From contig NZ_WBMR01000026.1 of the NCBI RefSeq assembly GCF_008923365.1, forward strand, positions 1-64,000: 64,000 nucleotides of DNA, written 5' to 3'. Source of the stretch: Actinomadura montaniterrae. GTDB lineage: Bacteria; Actinomycetota; Actinomycetes; Streptosporangiales; Streptosporangiaceae. A program made the translations under genes and the position numbers. Positions 57,790 through 64,000 of the stretch are shown here, piece by piece; position 1 is the first letter of the stretch, and each line of letters begins with the position of its first letter. Under the pieces are notes generated by a model. That model was not told where the DNA came from. It did not search any database and saw only the letters and a list, made by a program, of their open reading frames with translations.

Positions 57790-59013
57790 TCACACGACGC
57801 CGGACTCCTTGAGGGCCGTGATCGCGTCCCAGCCGTAGCCGAGCTCGAGGAGCACCTCTTCGGAGTGCTCGGCGTGCTCGGGGGCCCGGCTCAGCCCGGG
57901 GACGCGCTCGTCGAACTGCACGGGGGCGCTCATCAGCCGGACCGCGGTGCCGTCGTGGTCGACGGGCACGGCGTACCCGTTCTCGGTGACCTGCGGGTCG
58001 TCGGCCGCCTCCAGCATCGTGCGCTGGACGGCCCACGGCCCGGCGAGGCCGGCGAACCGCCGCTCCCACTCGGCCAGGGGCAGGGCGGCGAAGACGTCCT
58101 CCAGGACGGCGGTGCAGGCGTCGTGGTTCGCGGCCCGGGCGGCGGCGTCGGCGAACCGCTCGTCCGCGATCAGGTCGGGACGGTCGATGTGCCGGCAGAG
58201 GTCCGGCCACCAGCGGTCGGACTCGATCATCATCAGCGCGATCCAGCGGCCGTCGGCCGTCTTGTAGCCGCGTCCGATGGGGTTGGCCGAGCGCCCGGTG
58301 GCCACGGGGAACTCCCGGCCCAGGCCCCAGGAGTAGAGGATCGCGCTGGAGTGCTGCCACAGCGCGGAGCCGAGCAGCGAGACGTCGACGCACGCCCCCT
58401 CGCCGGTGCGCTCGCGGCGGAACAGCGCGGCGGCGATCCCGAACGCGAGGTTCATCGCGCCGGCCTTGTCGCCGAACGCGGGGGGTTGGGGGAGCGGCCG
58501 GTCGGCGCCGGGGGCGGTGAGGGCGGAGGCGATGCCGCTGCGCATCCAGAAGGAGGTGAAGTCGTAGCCGCCGCGGTCGGCGTCCGGTCCGCGCGCCCCC
58601 TGGCCGGTGGCGCGCGCGTAGACGATGCGCGGGTTGCGGGCCCGGACCGTGTCCTCGTCGAACCCGAGCTTCACCCGCGCCGGACCCCGGAAATTCGTCA
58701 CGAGGACGTCGGCGCGGTCGACCAGCTCCATGAGCAGCTCCCGGCCGCGCGGGTCGCGCAGGTTCAGCCCGACGCTGCGCTTGCCGCGGTTGGTCTGGGC
58801 GGTGACCAGGTTGACCTCGCCGACCTTCGGGACCACCCCGGACGTGGCGAGGGCGCGCTGCGGATCGCCGGTGACCGGGTCCTCGATCTTAATGACCGAC
58901 GCCCCGAAGTCCGCGAGCACGGCGGCGGCCGCCGGCGCGAACGTCCACTGCGCCACCTCCAGGACCCGCACGCCGTCGAAGACGGGTGCGGGGCCGGCCG
59001 GTCGGTCGGGCAT
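57790..59013 (-). CDS. CaiB/BaiF family (class III) CoA-transferase
   Basis: A 407-residue protein: GVRVLEVAQWTFAPAAAAVLADFGASVIKIED, NRGKRSVGLNLRDPRGRELL and the catalytic Asp in DADRGGYDFTSFWMRSG. It is a paralogue of the protein at 51392. First gene of a five-gene minus unit (CoA-transferase, amidohydrolase, thiolase fold, DUF35, TetR). The ATG is followed by Pro-rich DRPAGPAP. The 410-bp upstream region carries two motif B sites shared with the divergent SDR operon. Confidence 0.9.
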   Translation of the reverse strand: MPDRPAGPAPVFDGVRVLEVAQWTFAPAAAAVLADFGASVIKIEDPVTGDPQRALATSGVVPKVGEVNLVTAQTNRGKRSVGLNLRDPRGRELLMELVDRADVLVTNFRGPARVKLGFDEDTVRARNPRIVYARATGQGARGPDADRGGYDFTSFWMRSGIASALTAPGADRPLPQPPAFGDKAGAMNLAFGIAAALFRRERTGEGACVDVSLLGSALWQHSSAILYSWGLGREFPVATGRSANPIGRGYKTADGRWIALMMIESDRWWPDLCRHIDRPDLIADERFADAAARAANHDACTAVLEDVFAALPLAEWERRFAGLAGPWAVQRTMLEAADDPQVTENGYAVPVDHDGTAVRLMSAPVQFDERVPGLSRAPEHAEHSEEVLLELGYGWDAITALKESGVV

Positions 59014-59144
59014 GGGGCTCTCCTTCGCGGGCTCGCGCCGCCGCGGTGGACGCCGGGCGGGCGCAGGACGTGGGAATCCGGGGGCCTTCCCGGCTGCTTC
59101 GAAGCCTCAAGCTAACTGGTAGAAGCTCCTATGTCCATAAGTAG

Positions 59145-59159
59145 GAGAAGGTCATTCTC
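59145..59159. promoter_or_regulatory. Motif B operator 6
   Basis: GAGAAGGTCATTCTC fits motif B exactly. It is 132 bp from the start of the divergent CaiB gene and is likely to serve that promoter. Confidence 0.8.
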
Positions 59160-59233
59160 TTGTTGATAGGTGAAACTCTCTCGAGAGCTCATGAGGGAGG
59201 TCACTGAGGTGCGTCTGTCTGGTGGATCATATG

Positions 59234-59248
59234 GAGAAGCTCATTCTC
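59234..59248. promoter_or_regulatory. Motif B operator 7
   Basis: GAGAAGCTCATTCTC fits motif B exactly and is identical to the site at 14971, 44 kb away. It ends immediately before a TTGACG -35 box. Confidence 0.82.
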
Positions 59249-59277
59249 TTGACGGCCTTCACAAATCGTGCTTAAGG
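59249..59277 (+). promoter_or_regulatory. Promoter of the SDR/aldehyde dehydrogenase/P450 operon
   Basis: TTGACG (59249-59254), 17-bp spacer, TTAAGG (59272-59277). The -35 box touches motif B operator 7. The predicted leader is about 140 nt. Confidence 0.6.
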
Positions 59278-59423
59278 TCAAATCCCGGCCGCCCGACGCG
59301 GCCTGGTTCCACTCACCGGCACCGCCGGTGAAAGTCCGTGCGCTCATTCGGATCCGCCATGCCCTTTCGCATGCCCGGACGCCGGTGAACGCCGGCCGCG
59401 AGCACCGAGAAAGGGCCGACGAC

Positions 59424-60239
59424 ATGGGGCAACTGGACGGCAAGGTCGCGTTCATCACGGGCGCCGGCCGCGGGCAGGGCCGCGCGCACGCGGGGCTGCT
59501 CGCCGAGCACGGCGCCGACGTGATCGCCGTGGACATCTGCGCCGACATCCCGACCGTCCCCTATCCGATGGCGACGGAGGACGACCTCGCCGAGACCGCC
59601 CGGCTCGTCGAGGCGGCCGGCCGGCGGTGCGCGACCGCGGTCGCCGACGTCCGCGACATCGGCGCGCTGCAGAAGGCCCTCGATCACGGCATCGCCCGGC
59701 TCGGCGGGGTGGACATCGTGCTCGCCAACGCCGGCGTCCTGCACAGCGACCGCACTGAGACGACCCTGGAGCAGGCGGCGGAACGCTGGGCCGACGCCGT
59801 CGGGGTGATGCTCACCGGCGTCTTCAACACCCTGAAGGTCGCGCAGCGGCCGCTCGTCGAGCAGGGCCGCGGCGGCGCCATCGTGATCACCGGGTCGACC
59901 GCCGGGCTGAAGGGCATGACGGACGGCTCCGGCGGCATGTCCGGGTACAACGCGGCCAAGCACGGCGTCGTCGGGCTGGCGAAGGGCTTCGCGCGCCTGC
60001 TCGGCCCGCACGGCGTGCGGGTCAACGTCGTCCACCCGACCGCCGTCGACACCTACATGATCAACAACCCGCACTCGCCGATGACGCGGGCGAGCGACGC
60101 GCAGGCGCTGGCGCGGGTGCTGCCGGTCGACCGGCTCCAGCCGGTCGACGTCAGCCGGGCGATCCTGTGGCTGGTGTCGGACGCGGCGTTCGCCGTGACG
60201 GGCCAGGCCCTCGCGCTCGACGCCGGCGTGAGCCTGTGA
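59424..60239 (+). CDS. Mycofactocin-type SDR
   Basis: A 271-residue SDR with GKVAFITGAGRGQGRAHAGLLAEHGADVIAVDIC, the mycofactocin-coupled signature, the characteristic insertion ADIPTVPYPMATEDDL, the catalytic ITGSTAGLKG and YNAAKHG (YxxxK), and C-terminal VTGQALALDAGVSL. Same subgroup as the protein at 50310. It would oxidise an alcohol, plausibly the one made by the P450 of the same operon, giving the aldehyde used by the next enzyme. GAGAAAGGG lies upstream of the ATG. Confidence 0.9.
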   Translation: MGQLDGKVAFITGAGRGQGRAHAGLLAEHGADVIAVDICADIPTVPYPMATEDDLAETARLVEAAGRRCATAVADVRDIGALQKALDHGIARLGGVDIVLANAGVLHSDRTETTLEQAAERWADAVGVMLTGVFNTLKVAQRPLVEQGRGGAIVITGSTAGLKGMTDGSGGMSGYNAAKHGVVGLAKGFARLLGPHGVRVNVVHPTAVDTYMINNPHSPMTRASDAQALARVLPVDRLQPVDVSRAILWLVSDAAFAVTGQALALDAGVSL

Positions 60240-61711
60240 CGGCGGGCATGGCGCGCGCATCCGCCCTGCTATCCCCGCGGTCGTACGTGGACGGCGTCCG
60301 TCTCGGGTCCGGCCCGGCGCTGCGGGTCACCGACCCGGCGAACCTGTCCACGGTGGCCGAGGTGCCCACGGCGGAGCCCGCGGACTTCGAGCGCGCCGTG
60401 CTGGCCGCGAGGCGCGCCTTCGACGGCTGGTCGCGGACACCGGCCGCCGAACGGGCCGGACTCGTCCTGCGCTTCCTGTCGTCCCTGGAGGCGCGGCGCA
60501 GAGAGCTCGAGGACACCGTCGTCGCCGAGACCGGCGCGCTGCTGCCGTCGGTCCGTACGCTGCACGTCGCGGGCGCGATCGAGCAGGCCCGCGCCGCCGT
60601 CCGGATCCACGCGTCCTTGCCCGAGGAGGAGCACAACCCCGTCCCGCTGGACGACCTCGTCACTGGCGGCCGGGTCGTCACCAGCGTCATCGGGTGGGAG
60701 CCGCTCGGCGTCGTCGCGGCCATCCCGGCCTACAACGTGCCGCTGTTCCTGGCGCTGTGGAAGGTCGTCCCGGCGCTGCTGACCGGCAACACCGTGGTGC
60801 TGCGGCCGAGCCCGCTCGCGCCGCTGGCGGTGCTGGCCGCCGGCGAGGCCGCCGCGGAGGCGGGGCTCCCGCCCGGGGTGCTGAACGTGCTCGTCGAGGA
60901 GGGCACCGCCGGGGCCGTCCTGATGACGAGCGCGCCGGAAATCGACGCCGTGTCGTTCACCGGCTCCAGCGCCGTCGGCGCCGCGATCGCCGCGCAGGCC
61001 GCGCCCACCCACAAGCGGGTCATGCTCGAACTTGGCGGCAAGTCCGCGGGCGTCTACCTGCCCGACGCGGTGGGACGGGCGGCGGACGGCGTCGCGGTCG
61101 TGATGCGCGCGATGGCGGGCCAGGGCTGCGTCCTGCAGACCCGGGTGCTGGTCCCGCAGGAGACCAAGCGGCGCGTCCTCGCCGAGGCGGCCGACCGGGT
61201 CGCCGCGCTCCGGCTCGGCGACCCGCGCGACCCGTCGACGGACGTCGGCCCTCTCATCAGCGACGCGCAGGTGCGCCGGTGCGAGGACCACGTCGCCGCG
61301 GCGCGCGAGCACGGCGGCCGGGTCGTCGCCGGCGGGCGGGCGCGCCGCGACCTCGGCGGCCACTTCTTCGAGCCGACGGTCGTCGACCTCGACGACACCG
61401 CCAACCCGCTGGCCCAGGAGGAGACCTTCGGGCCGGTCGTCTCGGTGATCGGCTACCGCGACCTCGACCACGCCGTCGAGCTGGCGAACGACACCGTCTA
61501 CGGGCTGTCCGGGGCGGTGTTCGGCGCGGCGGACCGGGCGCTCGCCGTCGCCCGCCGCATCCGGTCGGGAACCGTGCTGGTCAACGGCGGCTACTTCGGG
61601 CCGTTCGCGTCGTCCGGCGGCCGGCGCCACAGCGGCCAGTGGCGGGAGCGCGGACGCGAGGGGATCCGCGCCTACCAGCAGCTCAAGCACATCACGGCGA
61701 CGGCCCTGTGA
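60236..61711 (+). CDS. Aldehyde dehydrogenase
   Basis: A 491-residue NAD(P)-dependent aldehyde dehydrogenase: GVVAAIPAYNVPLFLALWKVVPALLTGNTVVLRPSP, VSFTGSSAVGAAI, general-base Glu265 in MLELGGKSAGVYL and nucleophile Cys298 in MAGQGCVLQTRVLV, then QEETFGPVVSVIGYRDLD. All catalytic residues are present. The start is taken as GTG 60236, overlapping the SDR stop (GTGA); an ATG four codons downstream is possible. Together with the P450 and SDR this completes alcohol-to-acid oxidation before CoA activation. Confidence 0.9.
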   Translation: MTAGMARASALLSPRSYVDGVRLGSGPALRVTDPANLSTVAEVPTAEPADFERAVLAARRAFDGWSRTPAAERAGLVLRFLSSLEARRRELEDTVVAETGALLPSVRTLHVAGAIEQARAAVRIHASLPEEEHNPVPLDDLVTGGRVVTSVIGWEPLGVVAAIPAYNVPLFLALWKVVPALLTGNTVVLRPSPLAPLAVLAAGEAAAEAGLPPGVLNVLVEEGTAGAVLMTSAPEIDAVSFTGSSAVGAAIAAQAAPTHKRVMLELGGKSAGVYLPDAVGRAADGVAVVMRAMAGQGCVLQTRVLVPQETKRRVLAEAADRVAALRLGDPRDPSTDVGPLISDAQVRRCEDHVAAAREHGGRVVAGGRARRDLGGHFFEPTVVDLDDTANPLAQEETFGPVVSVIGYRDLDHAVELANDTVYGLSGAVFGAADRALAVARRIRSGTVLVNGGYFGPFASSGGRRHSGQWRERGREGIRAYQQLKHITATAL

Positions 61712-61739
61712 CCGGCCGCGACGGAAGGGACGAGGCGCA

Positions 61740-63017
61740 ATGCTGCTAGAGGAGATCTCCCGGCTCGACCCGGACAAGATCCGCACTCTGTTCGACACCG
61801 GCGGCGAGTACCGCCGGGCCATCTCCGGCGGGGACTACGTCGAGGACTTCCACACCGACTTGCGGCGCGCGCGCGAGAGCGGCCCCGTCCACGAGGGCTG
61901 CGTCGAAGAGGTGCTGGGCCTTCCCCGCCCCGAGTACGCGCAGCGGTGGACGGAGCCCGCCTTCTCCGCCTTCGACTACGCCACGGTCAACGCCGTGTTC
62001 CGCGACGACGAGACGTTCAACTCCCAGATCCTCCGCGGCACGTTCGCCACGTTCGGGCCGAACATCCTCGGCATGGACGGGGCCGAGCACGCCCGCCACC
62101 GCGCCGTCGTCCAGCCCTCGTTCGGCCGCGCCGCGATGCGCTGGTGGACCGACCGCTGGATCGCCGGGATCACCGACACCCTCCTCCGGCGCGTCGAAGG
62201 GCGCGGGCGGGCGGAGCTGAACCTCGACCTCTGCGCGCTGCTCCCGCTGCTGACGATCACCGGGAGCTTCGGCGTCCGGATGGCGGAGTCGCTGCGGCTC
62301 CGCGAGGTGATCGAGCGGATGATCGGCGCCGACGTGCCCCGGGAGGACAAGCTGGCCGCCTCCGCGGAAGCCGCGGACATGCTGCTCCCGCTGATCGCCC
62401 ACCGGCGCGAGAACCCGCGGGACGACCTGATCAGCAGGCTGGTCCGGGAGCGGGTCCGCGACGAGGACGGCACCCTGCGCGCCGTCACCGACGAGGAGGT
62501 CCTGGCGTTCGCGCGGCTGATCCTCACGGCCGGCTCCGGGACGACGTGGCGGCAGCTCGGCATCACGCTGTGGGCGCTGCTGAACAACCCGGACCAGCTC
62601 GGCGCCGTCCGGCGCGACCGGTCGCTCGTCCGGGCCGCGATCGAGGAGTCGCTGCGCTGGGAGGTGACCGACCCGACGTTCTTCCGCATGGCGACGCGGG
62701 ACGCCTTGCTCGGCGGGGTCCGCATACCGGCGGGCTCGCGGGTGGCGCTGTGCCTCACCGCCGCGAACCACGACCCGTCCCGGTGGGACGCCCCGGACGC
62801 CTTCGACGTGTTCCGGCCGCTGCGCCCGCACCTGTCGTTCGCCGGCGGCCCGCACGTCTGCCTCGGCATGCACCTCGCCCGCGCGGAGATGACGGTGGCG
62901 CTGAACGCGATCCTCGACCGGCTGCCGGACCTGCGCTGGGACCCGGACGAGCCCCGCCCCGTCCTCATGGGCCTGCAGATGCGCGGCCCGGCCCGGCTCC
63001 CGGTGGTGTTCGGATGA
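61740..63017 (+). CDS. Cytochrome P450
   Basis: A 425-residue soluble P450. Heme-ligand Cys374 is in FAGGPHVCLGMHLARAEM, the K-helix ExxR in IEESLRWEV, and the I-helix reads ILTAGSGTTWRQLG. The I-helix acid/alcohol pair is altered: the usual Asp/Glu before Thr-Thr is Gly. The ERR triad Arg lies in the FRPLRPHLSF region. It overlaps the ferredoxin gene by ATGA, which makes the electron donor clear. Hydroxylation of an aliphatic methyl or ring carbon is the likely reaction, followed by the SDR and aldehyde dehydrogenase of the same operon. Confidence 0.92.
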   Translation: MLLEEISRLDPDKIRTLFDTGGEYRRAISGGDYVEDFHTDLRRARESGPVHEGCVEEVLGLPRPEYAQRWTEPAFSAFDYATVNAVFRDDETFNSQILRGTFATFGPNILGMDGAEHARHRAVVQPSFGRAAMRWWTDRWIAGITDTLLRRVEGRGRAELNLDLCALLPLLTITGSFGVRMAESLRLREVIERMIGADVPREDKLAASAEAADMLLPLIAHRRENPRDDLISRLVRERVRDEDGTLRAVTDEEVLAFARLILTAGSGTTWRQLGITLWALLNNPDQLGAVRRDRSLVRAAIEESLRWEVTDPTFFRMATRDALLGGVRIPAGSRVALCLTAANHDPSRWDAPDAFDVFRPLRPHLSFAGGPHVCLGMHLARAEMTVALNAILDRLPDLRWDPDEPRPVLMGLQMRGPARLPVVFG

Positions 63018-63241
63018 CCGGCACCACGGGCGGCGAGCGCCCGGAGGTCGCGGTCACGCCGCGGACCTGTGTCGGCACGGGGGTGTGCGCGTTCTACGCC
63101 CCCGCCACCTTCGAGCTCGACGAGCGGGGGAGGGTGCGGATCGCGACCGGGCCCGGCGAGGACTCCGCCGAGGACATCGGCAACGCCGCCGAGGCGTGCC
63201 CCACCCAGTCGATCACGCTGTCCTCCACCGACGAGAGATGA
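63014..63241 (+). CDS. P450-associated ferredoxin ([3Fe-4S]/[4Fe-4S] type)
   Basis: A 75-residue ferredoxin with Cys19, Cys25 and Cys62 (CVGTGVC...ACP), where Thr22 replaces the fourth ligand. This is the common small ferredoxin that reduces actinobacterial P450s. ATGA overlap with the P450 gene. It differs from the ferredoxin at 50289 in the non-Cys position (Thr against His), which can shift redox potential. Its 3' end overlaps a motif B operator for the next gene. No ferredoxin reductase gene is in the window. Confidence 0.88.
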   Translation: MTGTTGGERPEVAVTPRTCVGTGVCAFYAPATFELDERGRVRIATGPGEDSAEDIGNAAEACPTQSITLSSTDER

Positions 63242-63249
63242 CTGTTCTC
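63235..63249. promoter_or_regulatory. Motif B operator 8
   Basis: GAGATGACTGTTCTC fits motif B with one mismatch (GAGAT for GAGAA, the same change as at 54132). It overlaps the stop codon of the ferredoxin gene. A degenerate second copy, GAGAACATGATATTC, follows at 63256-63270. It is 65 bp from the start of the synthetase at 63314. Confidence 0.65.
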
Positions 63250-63313
63250 CTTGTCGAGAACATGATATTCACAAGCCGTCGGCGCCCCCGCACCGGGAAG
63301 TGGAGCCATCACC

Positions 63314-64000
63314 ATGCGAACGATCCCTGAGGCCCTGGTCAAGCGGTACGAGGCGGAGGGCTGGTGGACCCGGGAGACCCTCGGCGAGATGCTGGCGCGG
63401 GGCCTCGCCGCCGCACCCGACGCGGTGTTCCGGGTGTACTCGTCGGTGCGGCCGTGGTCCGGCACCTTGCGCGACGTCGAGCGGACCGCGCGGAGGCTCG
63501 CCGCCGGGCTCCAGGCCCGCGGCGTCCGGCCCGGCGACGTGGTGGCGTTCCAGTTGCCGAACTGGATGGAGGCGGCGGCGGTCTTCTGGGCGTCGGCCTT
63601 CCTCGGGGCGACGGTCGTACCGATCGTCCACTTCTACGGGCGCAAGGAAGTCGGGTACATCCTCAAGGCCGTCCGCCCGCGGGTGTTCGTGACCGCCGAG
63701 CGGTTCGGCCGTATGGAGTTCCGGCCCGACGTCTGCGCGGACGTCCCGGTCGTCGGGGTGGTGGGGCGCGACTTCGACGACCTGCTCGCCGCCGACCCGC
63801 TGCCCGGCGTGGCGGCTGTGGACCCGGCCGGCCCGGCGGTGATCGCGTTCACGTCCGGCACGACGCGCGACCCGAAGGGCGTCGTGCACAGCCACCGGAC
63901 GCTCGGCTACGAGACCCGCCAGCTCTCCGACCGCTACCCGCCGGACATCGCCCGGCAGATCACCTCCGCGCCGGTCGGCCACTTCATCGGCATGATCTCG
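63314..64000 (+). CDS. Acyl-CoA synthetase, N-terminal part (runs off the window)
   Basis: The first 229 residues of an ANL ligase, cut by the window edge. MRTIPEALVKRYEAEGWWTRETLGEML begins it, and FTSGTTRDPKGVVHSH (about residues 178-193) is the phosphate loop with the unusual D-P insertion. Both stretches are nearly the same as in the motif A synthetase at 34285 (YRAEGWWTDGSLGSM, FTSGTTLDPKGVVHSH), as is PVVHFYG/PIVHFYG. The two are paralogues in different regulons. GGAAGTGGAG is upstream of the ATG. Confidence 0.9.
   Translation, partial: MRTIPEALVKRYEAEGWWTRETLGEMLARGLAAAPDAVFRVYSSVRPWSGTLRDVERTARRLAAGLQARGVRPGDVVAFQLPNWMEAAAVFWASAFLGATVVPIVHFYGRKEVGYILKAVRPRVFVTAERFGRMEFRPDVCADVPVVGVVGRDFDDLLAADPLPGVAAVDPAGPAVIAFTSGTTRDPKGVVHSHRTLGYETRQLSDRYPPDIARQITSAPVGHFIGMIS

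Larger units (their letters stand above)
59014..59423. other. 410-bp divergent control region with two motif B sites
   Basis: The longest gene-free stretch of the window. It holds two exact motif B copies (59145 and 59234, centres 89 bp apart), a perfect CTCTCGAGAG palindrome between them (59178-59187) and a promoter at 59249-59277 toward the plus strand. The central 59100-59280 segment is markedly AT-rich compared with the genes. The 140 bp next to the SDR start appears to be an untranslated leader; no small gene was convincing. Confidence 0.7.

Noticed and set aside
63243-63262. Inverted repeat TGTTCTC/GAGAACA as a separate operator or terminator
   Set aside because: Its left arm is the right half of motif B operator 8 and its right arm is the left half of a degenerate second motif B copy; the two explain it better than a new element.
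1-64000. Secondary-metabolite (PKS/NRPS) cluster, prophage, integrative element or tRNA genes
   Set aside because: No carrier-protein, ketosynthase, condensation, integrase, transposase or phage structural pattern was found, and no cloverleaf-like tRNA was noticed. The many ligases and thiolases are catabolic types.

Overview
The window is about 71-73% GC by eye, with GTG/TTG starts, many 4-bp ATGA/GTGA gene overlaps, TetR regulators, F420-type (LLM) oxidoreductases and mycofactocin-type SDRs. This points to a chromosomal piece of a high-GC filamentous actinomycete. A Streptosporangiales/Thermomonosporaceae-like host such as Actinomadura is my inference only. No rRNA, tRNA, CRISPR array, transposase or phage gene was seen.

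Region 1 (1 to about 11.15 kb) is unlinked accessory and housekeeping content. It holds the end of an unknown gene with a strong terminator, a DUF892-like four-helix protein, a TetR divergent from a sulfite-oxidase-like molybdoenzyme plus a small membrane protein, an MFS exporter divergent from an MmyB-type HTH regulator, an SGNH hydrolase, another TetR, an SMI1/KNR4-like protein, an FMN split-barrel protein, a hotdog thioesterase and a VOC protein. Two truncated genes (MarR and alpha/beta hydrolase) meet at one deletion scar near 9.25 kb, and a 30-bp tandem repeat lies at 8.39-8.51 kb.

Region 2 (11.16 kb to the right edge) is one very large CoA-thioester catabolic island. It has nine acyl-CoA dehydrogenase (ACAD) genes, four acyl-CoA synthetases, four enoyl-CoA hydratase family proteins, three CaiB/BaiF CoA-transferases, one true thiolase, three thiolase-fold/DUF35 aldolase-like modules (one a natural fusion), four SDRs, three amidohydrolases, a Rieske oxygenase, a cyclase-family hydrolase, a P450 with ferredoxin, an aldehyde dehydrogenase, two LLM oxidoreductases, thioesterases and three TetR regulators.

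The main result is that the intergenic regions of the island carry two different palindromes, and these divide its genes into two interleaved regulons. Motif A (16 bp, TTGACGTCGACGTCAA) occurs ten times between 16.08 and 37.29 kb and surrounds the TetR gene at 27087. It governs the gene set from about 16.2 to 40.3 kb. Motif B (15 bp, GAGAAnnnnnTTCTC) occurs eight times, at 14.97, 15.98, 46.75, 51.21, 54.13, 59.15, 59.23 and 63.24 kb. It governs the flanking gene sets (Rieske/cyclase on the left, everything right of about 40.28 kb) with TetR genes at 46853 and 54229. Several motif A operators sit directly against the -10 box, and two operators overlap leaderless or nearly leaderless start sites.

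A consistent reading is two linked pathways, or two stages of one pathway, for a bulky carboxylic acid such as a steroid, terpenoid or alicyclic compound. Oxygenation (P450, Rieske) and alcohol/aldehyde oxidation (mycofactocin SDRs, aldehyde dehydrogenase) would feed CoA activation (FadD or CoA-transferase), heteromeric ACAD dehydrogenation, hydration, and retro-aldol or thiolytic cleavage. The substrate is not determined by the sequence.
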